From positions 3,017,248 to 3,081,247 of the forward strand of contig NZ_VTFT01000001.1 in NCBI RefSeq assembly GCF_008244685.1: 64,000 nucleotides of DNA, given 5' to 3'. A model generated the notes under the pieces. The model was not told the DNA's origin. It saw nothing but the letters and a program-made list of their open reading frames with translations, and did no database searches. The DNA is from Luteimonas viscosa. Its GTDB lineage: Bacteria; Pseudomonadota; Gammaproteobacteria; Xanthomonadales; Xanthomonadaceae. How positions within the stretch are numbered: the stretch's first letter is position 1; every line of letters starts with the position of its first letter. A program made the position numbers and the translations under genes. Shown here one piece after another: positions 51,149-60,618 of the stretch.

Positions 51149-51873
51149 GCGCCGCGGCGTCGGCGCGCGACCACCGGCCGCTGGCCGGGCGGGTGGTGCT
51201 CGTGACCGGCGCGTATGGTGGCTATGGCCATGCGGTTGCGCTCGCCTGCGCCCGCGCGGGCGCGACCCCGGTGCTGCTGGGACGCAACGCGCGCAAGCTG
51301 GAGCGGGTTGCGGATGCGATCGGCGAAGCCGGCGTCGAGGCCTCGCTGTATCCGCTGGATCTCGAGGGCGCGGGCCCCGACGACTTCGCCGAACTCGCCA
51401 CCCGCATCGGCGAGCGCTTCGCGCGCCTCGACGGCCTCGTGCATTGCGCCGCCGGCTTCCACGGCCTGACGCCGCTGGAGCATACCGATCCGGCCGTGTT
51501 CGCCCGTGCCCTGCATGTCGATCTCACCGCGCGCTGGTGGCTGACCCAGGCCTGCCTGCCGCTGCTGCGCGCATCCGATGCGGGCAGCCTGGTGTTCGTG
51601 ATCGACCCGGCGCCCGCTGCCGCGCCGGCCTACTGGGGTGGCTACGGCATCGCCCAGCAGGGCCAGGAAGCACTGGTGGCGATGCTGGAAGCGGAAACCG
51701 CGTCGACGCCGCTGCGCGTCCACGCGTTGCGGCCCGGCCCGATGCGCACCCCGTTGCGTGCACGCGCCTACGCGGCCGATGGCGACCGGGTGGCGCGCGA
51801 TCCGGCCGCGTTCGCGCAGGCCTGCATCGAACTGCTCTCACCCGCCGCCGGGCCGGTCGGGATCACGCAGTGA
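51145..51873 (+). CDS. SDR-fold protein lacking most catalytic residues
   Basis: This 242-residue protein is related to YciK-type short-chain dehydrogenases. The cofactor loop TGAYGGYG (21-28) is kept, so NAD(P) binding is plausible. Of the catalytic tetrad, Tyr167 remains (WGGYGIAQ), but the Lys four residues later is Gln171, the Ser position reads Asp154-Pro155 and the Asn position is Asp126. A normal oxidoreductase reaction is unlikely. It starts with a GTG overlapping the grxD stop and its own stop overlaps the GTG of the MarC gene; the three form one unit. Confidence 0.88.
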   Translation: MSAAASARDHRPLAGRVVLVTGAYGGYGHAVALACARAGATPVLLGRNARKLERVADAIGEAGVEASLYPLDLEGAGPDDFAELATRIGERFARLDGLVHCAAGFHGLTPLEHTDPAVFARALHVDLTARWWLTQACLPLLRASDAGSLVFVIDPAPAAAPAYWGGYGIAQQGQEALVAMLEAETASTPLRVHALRPGPMRTPLRARAYAADGDRVARDPAAFAQACIELLSPAAGPVGITQ

Positions 51874-52469
51874 CCATCCTGTCCGCGGCGCTGCTGCTGT
51901 TCCTGATCCTCGATCCGCTGGGCAACATCCCCGTGTTCCTCAGCATGCTGCGCCGGCTCGAGCCCCGGCGACAGCGCATCGTGCTGGCCCGCGAGCTGCT
52001 GATCGCGCTGGTCGTGCTGATGCTGTTCCTGTGGGCCGGCAAGTACGCGCTGGAGGTCATGCACCTGCGCCAGGAATCGGTGGCGATCGCCGGCGGCATC
52101 GTCCTGTTCCTGATCGGCATCCGCATGATCTTCCCGCCGCCCGAAGGCCTGATGGGCGAAATCCCGGACGGCGAGCCTTTCATCGTGCCGCTCGCGATTC
52201 CCCTGGTCGCGGGACCCTCGGGCATGGCCGCGGTGATGCTGATGGGCAGCAAGGAGCCCGACCGCCTGCTCGACTGGAGCCTGGCTCTGCTCCTGGCCTG
52301 GGCCGCGACCGCCGCGATCCTGTTCTCGGCGACCTCGCTCTACCGCCTGCTCGGCGCCCGCGCCCTGACCGCGATCGAGCGGCTGATGGGCATGCTGCTG
52401 GTCGCGATTTCGGTCCAGATGCTGCTGGACGGCATCAGCGGCTACCTCGGCCGAGGTGCGCCCGGGTGA
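51870..52469 (+). CDS. MarC/UPF0056 family membrane protein
   Basis: This 199-residue integral membrane protein belongs to MarC. Six hydrophobic segments are visible, with LFLILDPLGNIPVFLSML near the start and FIVPLAIPLVAGPSGMAAVML in the middle, the family's two repeat motifs. The function is unresolved; early claims linking MarC to drug resistance were withdrawn. The start is a GTG at 51870 inside the SDR stop codon. Confidence 0.93.
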   Translation: MTILSAALLLFLILDPLGNIPVFLSMLRRLEPRRQRIVLARELLIALVVLMLFLWAGKYALEVMHLRQESVAIAGGIVLFLIGIRMIFPPPEGLMGEIPDGEPFIVPLAIPLVAGPSGMAAVMLMGSKEPDRLLDWSLALLLAWAATAAILFSATSLYRLLGARALTAIERLMGMLLVAISVQMLLDGISGYLGRGAPG

Positions 52470-52713
52470 GTGTTGCGCTGCAGCAACAGTCACTTAGCGC
52501 CACTATCTAGATCCGCCATCAAATCCAGTCGACTCAAGCACTTCCGTGAATTTGACGGCTGTCTTTTTGCTGTCATGTGCAACCGTTAACGTGTTAATCT
52601 GAAGTTAACCGATGTGACTTGTGCCCGCCCTTCGTGCCGGGCAAGGGGCCGCCCATGGCGGCGAGGCGCACCGGTTCCGCCATCACACGACCACTGCATC
52701 GAGGCCCTCCACC
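52470..52713. promoter_or_regulatory. AT-rich control region of the TonB-dependent receptor gene
   Basis: This 244-base gap is clearly AT-richer than the genes around it. TTGACG lies at 52552-52557, and three GTTAAC/T motifs follow at 52585, 52593 and 52604. A good -10 at standard spacing is not obvious. The receptor ATG is about 105 bases past the last motif. Confidence 0.4.
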
Positions 52714-55700
52714 ATGACCCACCGCAACCGCGTCCGACTGTCCAAACTGTCGATCGGTCTGATCGCCGCCCTCGCCGCGGCGCCCGTCTTCGCCCAGAGC
52801 ACCTCCGCGGGCGTCGGCGGCCTCGTCACCAACGACAGTGGCCAGCCGGTCGCAGGCGCCGAAGTCGTCATCACCCATGTCGAGTCGGGCACGGTCAGCC
52901 GGGCAACCACGGACGCAGCCGGCCGCTACAACGCGCGCGGCCTGCGCGTCGGCGGTCCGTACGAGATCACCGTCACCAAGTCGGGCGAGGGCACGCGCAC
53001 CGAAGACAATGTCTACCTTTCGCTGAACCAGGTCACCGCGGTCAACACCCAGCTGTCGGGCGATACGACCACGCTGGACACCGTGGCGGTGACGGGATCG
53101 CGCCTGTTCGACACCTTCAACCCGGACAACAAGGGCGTGGGCACGTCGGTCAGCGGCCGCCAGCTGGAGATCATTCCCCAGAGCAGCCGCTCGCTCGACG
53201 ACGTGGCGCGTCTCGACCCGCGCATCTCGGTCACCGACCAGGCCAGCGGCGCGATCTCCGTGGCCGGCGTCAACAACCGCTACAACACCATCTCGGTCGA
53301 CGGCCTGTCGCAAGGCGACCCCTTCGGCCTGAACAGCAATGGCATGCCCTATACCGGCAGCCCGATCTCGATCGACACCATCGCCGCCTACGACATCAAG
53401 GTCGCCGACTACGACGTCGCGGCCGACACCGTGGGCGCCACCGTCAACGCGGTCACCAAGTCGGGCACCAACGAGTTCCACGGTTCCGTGTACTACGTGT
53501 ACAAGAACGCCGGCGACATGGTCGGCAGCCGCGACGGCGAAGACTACGACCTGTTCGACGCCGACAAGACGATGGGTTTCACCATCGGCGGCCCGATCGT
53601 GAAGGACAAGCTGTTCTTCTTCGCCTCGTACGAGGAGCAGGAGATCACCGAATTCGGCGGCGCGTCCACGGCCGACGGCCTGACCAACGGGTTCGTGACC
53701 CAGGACGAGCTGGATGATGCGATCGCGGCCGCTACGGCCCTGGGCCTGCAGCCCGGCACCCGCGACTCCGGTGGCGTCAACCTCGACAACAAGCGTGCCC
53801 TGGTCAAGCTGGACTGGAACATCAACGACTACCACCGCGCCAGCCTGACCTACCAGCAGACCGAAGAGTTCCGGCCCTCGCCGTACGATGCGTTCTCCGA
53901 CACCGTCGTGCTGTCGAGCCACTGGTACAACATCGACAACATCACCAAGAACACCTCGCTGCAGCTGTTCAGCGACTGGAACGAGAACTTCTCCACCGAG
54001 GTCAAGCTCAGCCACCAGAAGTTCGACCAGGTCAACGGCAACCCGATCGACCAGCCGGAAGTCGAGATCGAGACCGCGGACGGCGGCTCGATCTTCATCG
54101 GCGAGGACAACAACCGCCACGAGAACCAGATCAACACCGAACGCTACACGCTCTCGGCGTTCGGTACCTATTACGCCGACAACCATACGATCAAGGGCGG
54201 CTTCGAGTACCTGCGCCACGACGTGTTCAACCTCTACGGTCGCGACCTGCACGGCTCGTACGTGTTCGAGAGCGTGGACGACTTCGCCGCGGGCGACTAC
54301 GACGTCTACAACCTGCGTCGTCCGTCCCCCGGCTTCACCGAAGCCGATACGGCCGCCGCGCTGGTCTACAGCCAATTCAGTCCGTACCTGCAGGACACCT
54401 GGGCGGTCACCGACCAGCTGTCGCTGACCTACGGCGTGCGCGTGAACATTCCCAGGGCCGACAAGGCGCCGGTCCGCACCCCCGGCTTCGAGGATGCCTT
54501 CGGCTTCCCGAACGACTACAAGCTGGGTTCGGACAACAAGGTCATCATGCCGCGGCTGTCGTTCAACTACGCGTTCGACACCGAGCGCTACTCGCAGCTT
54601 CGCGGCGGCGCCGGCGTGTTCCAGAGCATCCCGCCGTTCGTGTGGCTGGCCAACCCGTACCAGAACAACGGCGTGACCTCGGTGTCGTACCGTTCGTTCG
54701 ATCCGGACGATGCCCCGTTCAGTCCCGATCCCTACAACCAGAACGTCCCGGACGGCGCCTCCGGTGCGCCCCGCTACCAGGTCGACTCGATCGATCCTGA
54801 TTTCAAGCTGCCGACCGTCTACAAGTTCAGCCTCGGCTACGACGCCGAACTGCCGTGGATGGGCCTGATCGGTACGATCGAGGCGCAGCAGATCCAGGCC
54901 AAGGATGCGGTGTTCTACCAGGCGCTGAACCTGGGGCCGGCACAGGGCACGCTGGCCGATGGCCGCCAGTACTTCTGGTGTGAGCTCGGCAGCACGAGCA
55001 GCAGCAACCGCACCTGCGGCGCCAACCCGGGCTTCACCACCAACTCCACGGTGATGGGCAACACTAACAAGGGTTCGGCCACCTCGGTGACGTTCGCCCT
55101 GAACAAGCCCCTGGCCGACAACTGGTTCGGCAGCCTCAGCTACACCTTCACCGACGCCGAGGAAGTGGCTTCGGACGGCAGCTCGCAGGCGTTTTCCAGC
55201 TACCAGTACGTCTCGCGCGTGAACCCGAACCAGGAGTTCTCCACCCGTGCCGGCCGCATGGTGCGCGATTCAATCAAGCTCAGCGTGGGCTGGGAGAAGG
55301 CGCTGTTCGGCAACTACATGACGAGCGTCTCGGCCTTCTACAACGGTCGCTCCGGCCTGCCCTACACCTGGACCGTCAACGGCGACACCAACGGCGACGG
55401 CATCTTCCAGGATCCGGCGTACATTCCCATGGTCGACGATCCGATCGTCAGCTACGGATCGGCCACGCCCGAACAGATCACGGCGTTCCACGAGTACATC
55501 TCGAACAACCCGTACCTGGCCTCGCGTCGCGGCAGCATCGCCAACCGCAACGGCGACCGTTACTCCTGGGTGAACCAGCTCGACGTCAGCCTGCAGCAGG
55601 AGCTCCCCGGCTTCTTCAGGGAGCACAAGTCGGTGATCCGGCTGGACATCTACAACTTCCTCAACCTGATCGACAGCGACTGGGGCGAGACGATGGGCGA

Positions 55701-55893
55701 GACCTTCTCCGACAACACCCGCTACCTCGCCCGGCTGGCGGCGGTGAACGAAGATGGCACCTACACCTACGACCTGGGCACCGCCGAGCGCCCGACTTGG
55801 GAGCAACTGACCCCGTACGACGCCGCCGGCTCGTACCCGTCGCGCGTGGTGTCGCGCTGGTCGGCCATGCTGACCTTGCGTTACCAGTTCTGA
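52714..55893 (+). CDS. TonB-dependent receptor, Oar-like with carboxypeptidase regulatory domain
   Basis: This 1059-residue outer-membrane protein has a signal peptide (to about residue 28), an N-terminal Ig-like CarboxypepD_reg domain (about 30-110, GGLVTNDSGQPVAGAEVVIT), a plug domain (about 130-250, IPQSSRSLDDVARLDPRIS; VDGLSQGDPFGLNS) and a 22-strand barrel ending in the aromatic terminus LRYQF. This Oar-like architecture is common in Xanthomonadaceae; substrates are mostly unknown. I found no adjacent transporter, sigma or anti-sigma gene. The ATG at 52714 was chosen for the signal peptide. A strong hairpin follows. Confidence 0.93.
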   Translation: MTHRNRVRLSKLSIGLIAALAAAPVFAQSTSAGVGGLVTNDSGQPVAGAEVVITHVESGTVSRATTDAAGRYNARGLRVGGPYEITVTKSGEGTRTEDNVYLSLNQVTAVNTQLSGDTTTLDTVAVTGSRLFDTFNPDNKGVGTSVSGRQLEIIPQSSRSLDDVARLDPRISVTDQASGAISVAGVNNRYNTISVDGLSQGDPFGLNSNGMPYTGSPISIDTIAAYDIKVADYDVAADTVGATVNAVTKSGTNEFHGSVYYVYKNAGDMVGSRDGEDYDLFDADKTMGFTIGGPIVKDKLFFFASYEEQEITEFGGASTADGLTNGFVTQDELDDAIAAATALGLQPGTRDSGGVNLDNKRALVKLDWNINDYHRASLTYQQTEEFRPSPYDAFSDTVVLSSHWYNIDNITKNTSLQLFSDWNENFSTEVKLSHQKFDQVNGNPIDQPEVEIETADGGSIFIGEDNNRHENQINTERYTLSAFGTYYADNHTIKGGFEYLRHDVFNLYGRDLHGSYVFESVDDFAAGDYDVYNLRRPSPGFTEADTAAALVYSQFSPYLQDTWAVTDQLSLTYGVRVNIPRADKAPVRTPGFEDAFGFPNDYKLGSDNKVIMPRLSFNYAFDTERYSQLRGGAGVFQSIPPFVWLANPYQNNGVTSVSYRSFDPDDAPFSPDPYNQNVPDGASGAPRYQVDSIDPDFKLPTVYKFSLGYDAELPWMGLIGTIEAQQIQAKDAVFYQALNLGPAQGTLADGRQYFWCELGSTSSSNRTCGANPGFTTNSTVMGNTNKGSATSVTFALNKPLADNWFGSLSYTFTDAEEVASDGSSQAFSSYQYVSRVNPNQEFSTRAGRMVRDSIKLSVGWEKALFGNYMTSVSAFYNGRSGLPYTWTVNGDTNGDGIFQDPAYIPMVDDPIVSYGSATPEQITAFHEYISNNPYLASRRGSIANRNGDRYSWVNQLDVSLQQELPGFFREHKSVIRLDIYNFLNLIDSDWGETMGETFSDNTRYLARLAAVNEDGTYTYDLGTAERPTWEQLTPYDAAGSYPSRVVSRWSAMLTLRYQF

Positions 55894-55913
55894 TCGAAGG
55901 TTCCGACGAAGCA

Positions 55914-55943
55914 GGAAACGGCCGGGGAAACCCGGCCGTTTCC
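55914..55943 (+). terminator. Strong hairpin after the TonB-dependent receptor gene
   Basis: GGAAACGGCCGGG (55914-55926) pairs perfectly with CCCGGCCGTTTCC (55931-55943) around a GAAA tetraloop, 20 bases after the stop. The 13-bp stem with a GNRA loop is very stable; only GTTT follows instead of a long T-run. Confidence 0.75.
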
Positions 55944-55993
55944 GTTTCCGGAGCGGCTTGCGCTACAGTCTCGTCCCGAACGAGAGACCGCGA

Positions 55994-57388
55994 ATGAAGA
56001 ACCACGAGAGCGAGACGGCGGCGACGGCGCTGCCGGTGGTGAGTGCCCGGATCTATCCCAAGGGCGGGCTGGACATCCTCTCGCGCGACGAGGTCGCGCG
56101 GCTCAAGGACGCGTCCGCCGGCGGCATGCACGACCTGCTGCGCCGCTGCGCGCTGGCGGTGCTGACCAGCGGCAGCGCCTCGGACGACCCGCGCGCGGCG
56201 CAGGAGCTGTACCCCTCGTTCGACATCCAGGTGCTGCAGCAGGACCGCGGCGTGCGCATCGACCTGATCAATGCACCGGCGATGGCCTTCGTCGATGGCG
56301 AGATCATCCGCGGCGTCGCCGAACTGCTGTTCGCCGTGGTGCGCGACCTGGCCTACACCGCGATCGAACTCGGGCCCGAGCCCGGTACCGACCTCGAAAC
56401 CTCCCCCGCGCTGACCGACCTGGTGTTCGGGCTGCTGCGCAACGCGCGCATCCTGCAGCCGATCGAGCCGAACCTGGTGGTGTGCTGGGGCGGTCATTCG
56501 ATCGGCCGCGAGGAATACCAGTACACCAAGGACGTCGGATACCAGCTCGGCCTGCGCGGACTCGACATCTGTACCGGCTGCGGCCCGGGCGCGATGAAGG
56601 GGCCGATGAAGGGCGCGACCATCGCCCATGCCAAGCAGCGCAAGCGGCGCACGCGTTATATCGGCATCACCGAACCGGGAATCATCGCCGCCGAATCGCC
56701 GAACCCGATCGTCAACCACCTGGTGATCATGCCGGACATCGAAAAGCGCCTGGAGGCGTTCGTCCGGCTCGGCCACGGCATCATCGTGTTTCCCGGCGGC
56801 GTCGGCACCGCCGAGGAGATCCTCTACCTGCTCGGCATCCTGCTGCGCGAGGAGAACGCCAGCCTCCCGTTCCCCTTCATCCTCACCGGCCCGACGCCGG
56901 CCGCGCCGTACTTCGAACGCATCGACCAGTTCATCCGCCTGACCCTGGGCGAGTCCGCTGCGGCACGCTACGAGATCATCGTCGCGGATCCGGAAAAGGT
57001 GGCGAAACGAATGACCGCGGGCGTGCGCAAGGTGCGCGAGCACCGCATCGCGCAGAAGGACTCGTTCTACTTCAACTGGGGCGTGGACATTCCGCTGCCC
57101 TACCAGCAGCCGTTCGTGCCGACGCACGAGGCGATGGCCGCGCTCGACCTGCGCCACGGCCGAAGGCCGCAGGACCTCGCCGCGGACCTGCGCCGCGCGT
57201 TCTCCGGGATCGTCGCCGGCAACGTCAAGGAAGACGGCATGCGCCGGGTGGAGCAGTTCGGCCCGTTCCAGATCCGCGGCGACCACGACATCATGCAGGC
57301 CCTGGACGCGCTGCTGCGCGCCTTCGTCGAGCAGCGGCGGATGAAGATCTCGGGCGAGTACCGGCCCTGCTACCAGGTGACGGCCTGA
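55994..57388 (+). CDS. ppnN: Pyrimidine/purine nucleotide 5'-monophosphate nucleosidase
   Basis: This 464-residue protein matches PpnN (YgdH), which splits nucleoside monophosphates into base and ribose-5-phosphate and is controlled by (p)ppGpp in E. coli. The LOG-type core has the motif PGGVGTAEE (about 267-275) and CTGCGPGAMKGPMKGA. The N-terminal domain (about 1-140) and the C-terminal domain both match in extent. The ATG is at 55994. It converges on the histidine kinase gene with 11 bases between stops. Confidence 0.95.
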   Translation: MKNHESETAATALPVVSARIYPKGGLDILSRDEVARLKDASAGGMHDLLRRCALAVLTSGSASDDPRAAQELYPSFDIQVLQQDRGVRIDLINAPAMAFVDGEIIRGVAELLFAVVRDLAYTAIELGPEPGTDLETSPALTDLVFGLLRNARILQPIEPNLVVCWGGHSIGREEYQYTKDVGYQLGLRGLDICTGCGPGAMKGPMKGATIAHAKQRKRRTRYIGITEPGIIAAESPNPIVNHLVIMPDIEKRLEAFVRLGHGIIVFPGGVGTAEEILYLLGILLREENASLPFPFILTGPTPAAPYFERIDQFIRLTLGESAAARYEIIVADPEKVAKRMTAGVRKVREHRIAQKDSFYFNWGVDIPLPYQQPFVPTHEAMAALDLRHGRRPQDLAADLRRAFSGIVAGNVKEDGMRRVEQFGPFQIRGDHDIMQALDALLRAFVEQRRMKISGEYRPCYQVTA

Positions 57389-57399
57389 GGTACGTGGCT

Positions 57400-58434
57400 T
57401 CAGGCCTGCGTCGGCAGGGTCAGCGTGGCGGTGTGCTGGCCGTCCTCCACGCGGGTCTCGACGCCGCCCTCGCCATGGGTGAAGACCTGGATGCGCGAGC
57501 GCACCGCGCTCAGGCCGATGCCGTGCCCCGCCGATGACGGGGTGACTTCGGAAGGCAGCGAGTTGCGGACGTCGATGGCGACCGCCGCGGGTGTCCGCCG
57601 CAACACGACCGATACCCGCCCGCCGGTCCTTGACGGTTCGATGCCGTGCTTGATCGCGTTCTCGACCAGCGGCTGGATCGACAGTGGCGGAATCTCGATC
57701 CCGCGCAGTCCGTCATCGGATTCCGGCACGTCCCAGTGGACCTCCAGCCGGTCGCCGAAGCGCAGTCGCTCGATCTCCATGTAACGTTTCGTCAGCGACA
57801 GCTCCTCGCTGAGCGACACGCGTTCGCGACCCGAGATCGCGGCGCGGAACAGGTCCGCCAGGTCGAGCAGCAGCCGCTCGGTGGCCTCCGGCCGCGCATG
57901 CACGAGCGCGATCCCGGTATTGAGCGCGTTGAACAGAAAGTGCGGCCGCAGGCGCGCCTGCAGCGCATCGAGTTCCGCCTGCTTGGCGCGCACCGCCAGC
58001 TGGCGGGTGCGCCAGTAGCTCTGGAAAGCCGCCAATGCCAGCAATCCGACTGTCAACGCGATCACAGATACCCGTGTCACATAAGAAAGCCAGCCGCCCC
58101 CAGGGGTGAGCTTGACATCGTGCAAGAATAGCCAAGCCAACCCGCTGACAAGCCATGTGCTCAATAACAACGCGCCCAATGCAGTCTGGGCAACGCGCAT
58201 GGGCGAGGCCTCGGCGAGCTTCCTGCGTCCGAGATACAACAGACCCAGGGAACTCAGCGAGATCCATTGGATCGCGAACGACACGATGCCGAAGTAGGCG
58301 AGCCGATCCGACAGCATCCCCGGGGCTAGCGCCAGGACCACGGCAAGCGCCTCGCCGGCCGCCACCAGCCTAAGAATCGTACCGGCTCGCCATAGAGTAT
58401 CCAGCGGTCTGAGATCGGCGTGCAGAGAAGGCAT
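57400..58434 (-). CDS. LytS/AlgZ-type sensor histidine kinase
   Basis: This 344-residue kinase has four predicted membrane helices (about 20-140) and then a His_kinase domain with the phosphoacceptor His165 in LRPHFLFNALN, followed by the N-box LVENAIKHGIEP and G-box HGIGLSAVRSR. No separate sensor domain is visible. Such kinases are usually encoded next to a LytTR response regulator (as in algZ-algR); none is adjacent, since ppnN converges from the other side. The ATG at 58434 starts MPSLHADLRP; an ATG at 58458 is possible. Confidence 0.88.
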   Translation of the reverse strand: MPSLHADLRPLDTLWRAGTILRLVAAGEALAVVLALAPGMLSDRLAYFGIVSFAIQWISLSSLGLLYLGRRKLAEASPMRVAQTALGALLLSTWLVSGLAWLFLHDVKLTPGGGWLSYVTRVSVIALTVGLLALAAFQSYWRTRQLAVRAKQAELDALQARLRPHFLFNALNTGIALVHARPEATERLLLDLADLFRAAISGRERVSLSEELSLTKRYMEIERLRFGDRLEVHWDVPESDDGLRGIEIPPLSIQPLVENAIKHGIEPSRTGGRVSVVLRRTPAAVAIDVRNSLPSEVTPSSAGHGIGLSAVRSRIQVFTHGEGGVETRVEDGQHTATLTLPTQA

Positions 58435-58605
58435 GTTGGGCCTCGAAAGGGCTGGCATCTGTCCAAGTACAGGTGCGTCAAGGAGTCCGCTGCAACTGGG
58501 GAGTTTAGCCACCCAGCCGGCTCATCGTGCCGTTCATCACCGGGGGCTGGAGTTGAGGCTGGCGTAGGGCTACGGTACGGCATCCGTAGTGGGGGGATGT
58601 CGTGC

Positions 58606-59142
58606 ATGCATAGTGTCACCGCTGAAGGTCGACGGGGGCCCGCCGGATGGTCACGGCCGCTGTCAGGCTTCACCCTGATCGAGCTCGCGGTGGTACTTGC
58701 TGTCGCGGGAATCCTCGCGGCGATCGGGTACCCGGTATTCACTTCCATCATCAACGGAAGCCGGCTCAACTCCAGCGCTGACGAGCTGACAACGTCGCTC
58801 CAGCTCGCGCGCAGTGAGGCGGTTCGCAGGAATGCACGCGTTTCAGTCTGCGGCAGCGCAGATGGAGCGGCGTGCGGAGGGGCCTGGAATCATTGGCTCA
58901 CCGTGTTGGAGTCTGACGCTACGGTGCTAAGAGTTCACGAGGTCAGACCTCCGGTGCAGGTGAGCTCCGCGGCAGCGCGAATCACCTATGGCGCTAACGG
59001 CCTCGCGGTGACGGCAGTCAACACGGCCGTCAACATCTGCATTCCCACGAACCTGCCGTCCGAGAATCAACGTGTGGTAAGGCTCACGTCAGCGGCTCGC
59101 GTCTCAAGCACGCGGGCCGTTGGTGCGGGTGCTTGTCCCTAG
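58606..59142 (+). CDS. fimT: GspH/FimT family minor pseudopilin
   Basis: This 178-residue protein has a prepilin leader ending at Gly21, then FTLIELAVVLAVAGILAA with the +5 Glu26; prepilin peptidase should cut before Phe22. The C-terminal part has four cysteines (VCGSADGAACGG; NICIP; GACP). It is the first of five minor pilin genes and helps prime type IV pili. The ATG at 58606 has GGGGGG about 9 bases upstream; an ATG at 58597 is also possible. Confidence 0.85.
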   Translation: MHSVTAEGRRGPAGWSRPLSGFTLIELAVVLAVAGILAAIGYPVFTSIINGSRLNSSADELTTSLQLARSEAVRRNARVSVCGSADGAACGGAWNHWLTVLESDATVLRVHEVRPPVQVSSAAARITYGANGLAVTAVNTAVNICIPTNLPSENQRVVRLTSAARVSSTRAVGAGACP

Positions 59143-59155
59143 TGCAGACGAGATC

Positions 59156-59674
59156 ATGATGAAACCAATGAGAATTTCGAGGACTACATCGCGGCGGCGA
59201 AGTCAGCATGGCGTGAGCCTGATTGAAGTCATGGTATCTGTCCTGATCCTGGGCATTGCCTTGCTTGGGATTGCAGCGATGCAGTCGATGGCGCTCCGAA
59301 ACGGCCAGAGTTCGCTGGAACGAAGCCAGATCGTTGCCTATTCCTACTCGATCCTCGACGCGATGCGTGCCAACCGAGATGCGGCCCTTTCGGGGGCATA
59401 CAATCTTGCAAGCATGCAGTGTGAGATCCCGCCAGCGGGGTCGTTGGCGGAAACGGATCTTCGTCAGTGGATACTTTCCCTGAAGGATGGCATGAGTGCA
59501 GATCCGGTGAACGACAGCACAACATGCGGTCAGGTGGTTTGCGCTGCGGGTGTCTGTACGATCACAGTGCAGTGGGACGACACCCGGGCCCGGTCGGTGG
59601 ATGCAGCCGCTGCTGACGCGGCGAATGCCGAAGGTGGAGCGCAGCGGCAGGTGCAGACGGTGGCGCGGCTATGA
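59156..59674 (+). CDS. pilV: Type IV pilus minor pilin PilV
   Basis: This 172-residue protein has the leader cut site at Gly19 and the helix VSLIEVMVSVLILGIALLGI, with Glu24 at +5. The C-terminal part has cysteines in MQCEIPP, TTCGQVVCAAGVCTI. It is one of the minor pilins that initiate pilus assembly at the inner membrane. The start could be 59156, 59159 or 59168. It overlaps pilW by 4 bases. Confidence 0.88.
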   Translation: MMKPMRISRTTSRRRSQHGVSLIEVMVSVLILGIALLGIAAMQSMALRNGQSSLERSQIVAYSYSILDAMRANRDAALSGAYNLASMQCEIPPAGSLAETDLRQWILSLKDGMSADPVNDSTTCGQVVCAAGVCTITVQWDDTRARSVDAAAADAANAEGGAQRQVQTVARL

Positions 59675-60618
59675 GTGGCAATCGACATGTGTTGGCATAC
59701 ACGCCAAACGAGCAGCGTGGGTTCTCGCTGATCGAACTGATGGTCGCGATGGTGATCGGTCTGGTTGTGCTGAGCGCCGTGACGGGGATTTTCCTTTCCA
59801 GTCAGCGGACCTATCGGACAACCGAGGGGCTGGGTCGCGTGCAGGAGAGCATGCAGTTTGGCTTCGAACTGATGGCGCGGGATCTTCGCGAAGCTGGCGG
59901 CAATCCCTGTGACGTCAATCTGCCGATTGCCAACGTGGCAGATCAGGCGGGCGCTAATTGGTGGACCAACTGGGCGCAGCCCTTGAGGGGTTTTGACAAT
60001 GGCGCACTAGCGGGTAGCGCAGCTGCGACGGACGCCGTCCAGCTGTTGTTGATGGGTGAAGAGGTCGTCAACGTGGTCAGCCACGTCGGTACGGTGTTCT
60101 CGGTCGACGATACAGTGGATTTTGAAGCCAATGACGTTCTCATGGCATGTGATATGCGTCAGCTCGCAGTCTTCAGGGCCGGTGGTGTCGACGAGGGGGC
60201 GAACACGATCAGTCATTCCCACACCGGCAACTGCAGTGACATCCTGAATGTGCTCCCTGCCCCATGTGATGGGACTGCACCTGCCTATCTGTATGCACAG
60301 AACTCTGTGATCAGCGGCTTGCGTGGAGTGCGGTGGTTTGTTGCGGACAACGCGAACGGAGGCCGCTCCCTTTTCCGCGCTGTGAATGGCGGAGCGCGAG
60401 AAGAGATGGTTGAAGGTGTCCAGAACATGCAGGTTCAGTACCTGCAGGGTTCCGATTCCGGCAGCTATGTCGATGCGGGTGGCGTCACCAACTGGCAACT
60501 GGTTTCATCGCTGCGGATAGTCTTGACGGCGCAGAGCAGTGATGCGGTCGGAACGGATGACAGCCAGCTGGTGCGCAGGCTGGAGCACGTCGTCAATCTC
60601 AGGAACAGGACGCCATGA
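59671..60618 (+). CDS. pilW: Type IV pilus assembly protein PilW
   Basis: This 315-residue minor pilin has the cut site at Gly17 and the helix FSLIELMVAMVIGLVVLSA, with Glu22 at +5. The motif SSQRTYRTTEGLGRVQESMQ, then a cysteine-bearing C-terminal domain (NPCDVNLP; MACDMRQL; NCSDILNVLPAPCDG), matches PilW. It acts with PilV, PilX and PilY1 at the pilus tip. It overlaps pilV and pilX by 4 bases each. Confidence 0.92.
   Translation: MSGNRHVLAYTPNEQRGFSLIELMVAMVIGLVVLSAVTGIFLSSQRTYRTTEGLGRVQESMQFGFELMARDLREAGGNPCDVNLPIANVADQAGANWWTNWAQPLRGFDNGALAGSAAATDAVQLLLMGEEVVNVVSHVGTVFSVDDTVDFEANDVLMACDMRQLAVFRAGGVDEGANTISHSHTGNCSDILNVLPAPCDGTAPAYLYAQNSVISGLRGVRWFVADNANGGRSLFRAVNGGAREEMVEGVQNMQVQYLQGSDSGSYVDAGGVTNWQLVSSLRIVLTAQSSDAVGTDDSQLVRRLEHVVNLRNRTP

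Noticed and set aside
48040..51723. A 1227-codon minus-strand open frame opposite purE, purK, grxD and the SDR gene
   Set aside because: Low-complexity translation without motifs; it crosses several well-supported genes on the other strand.
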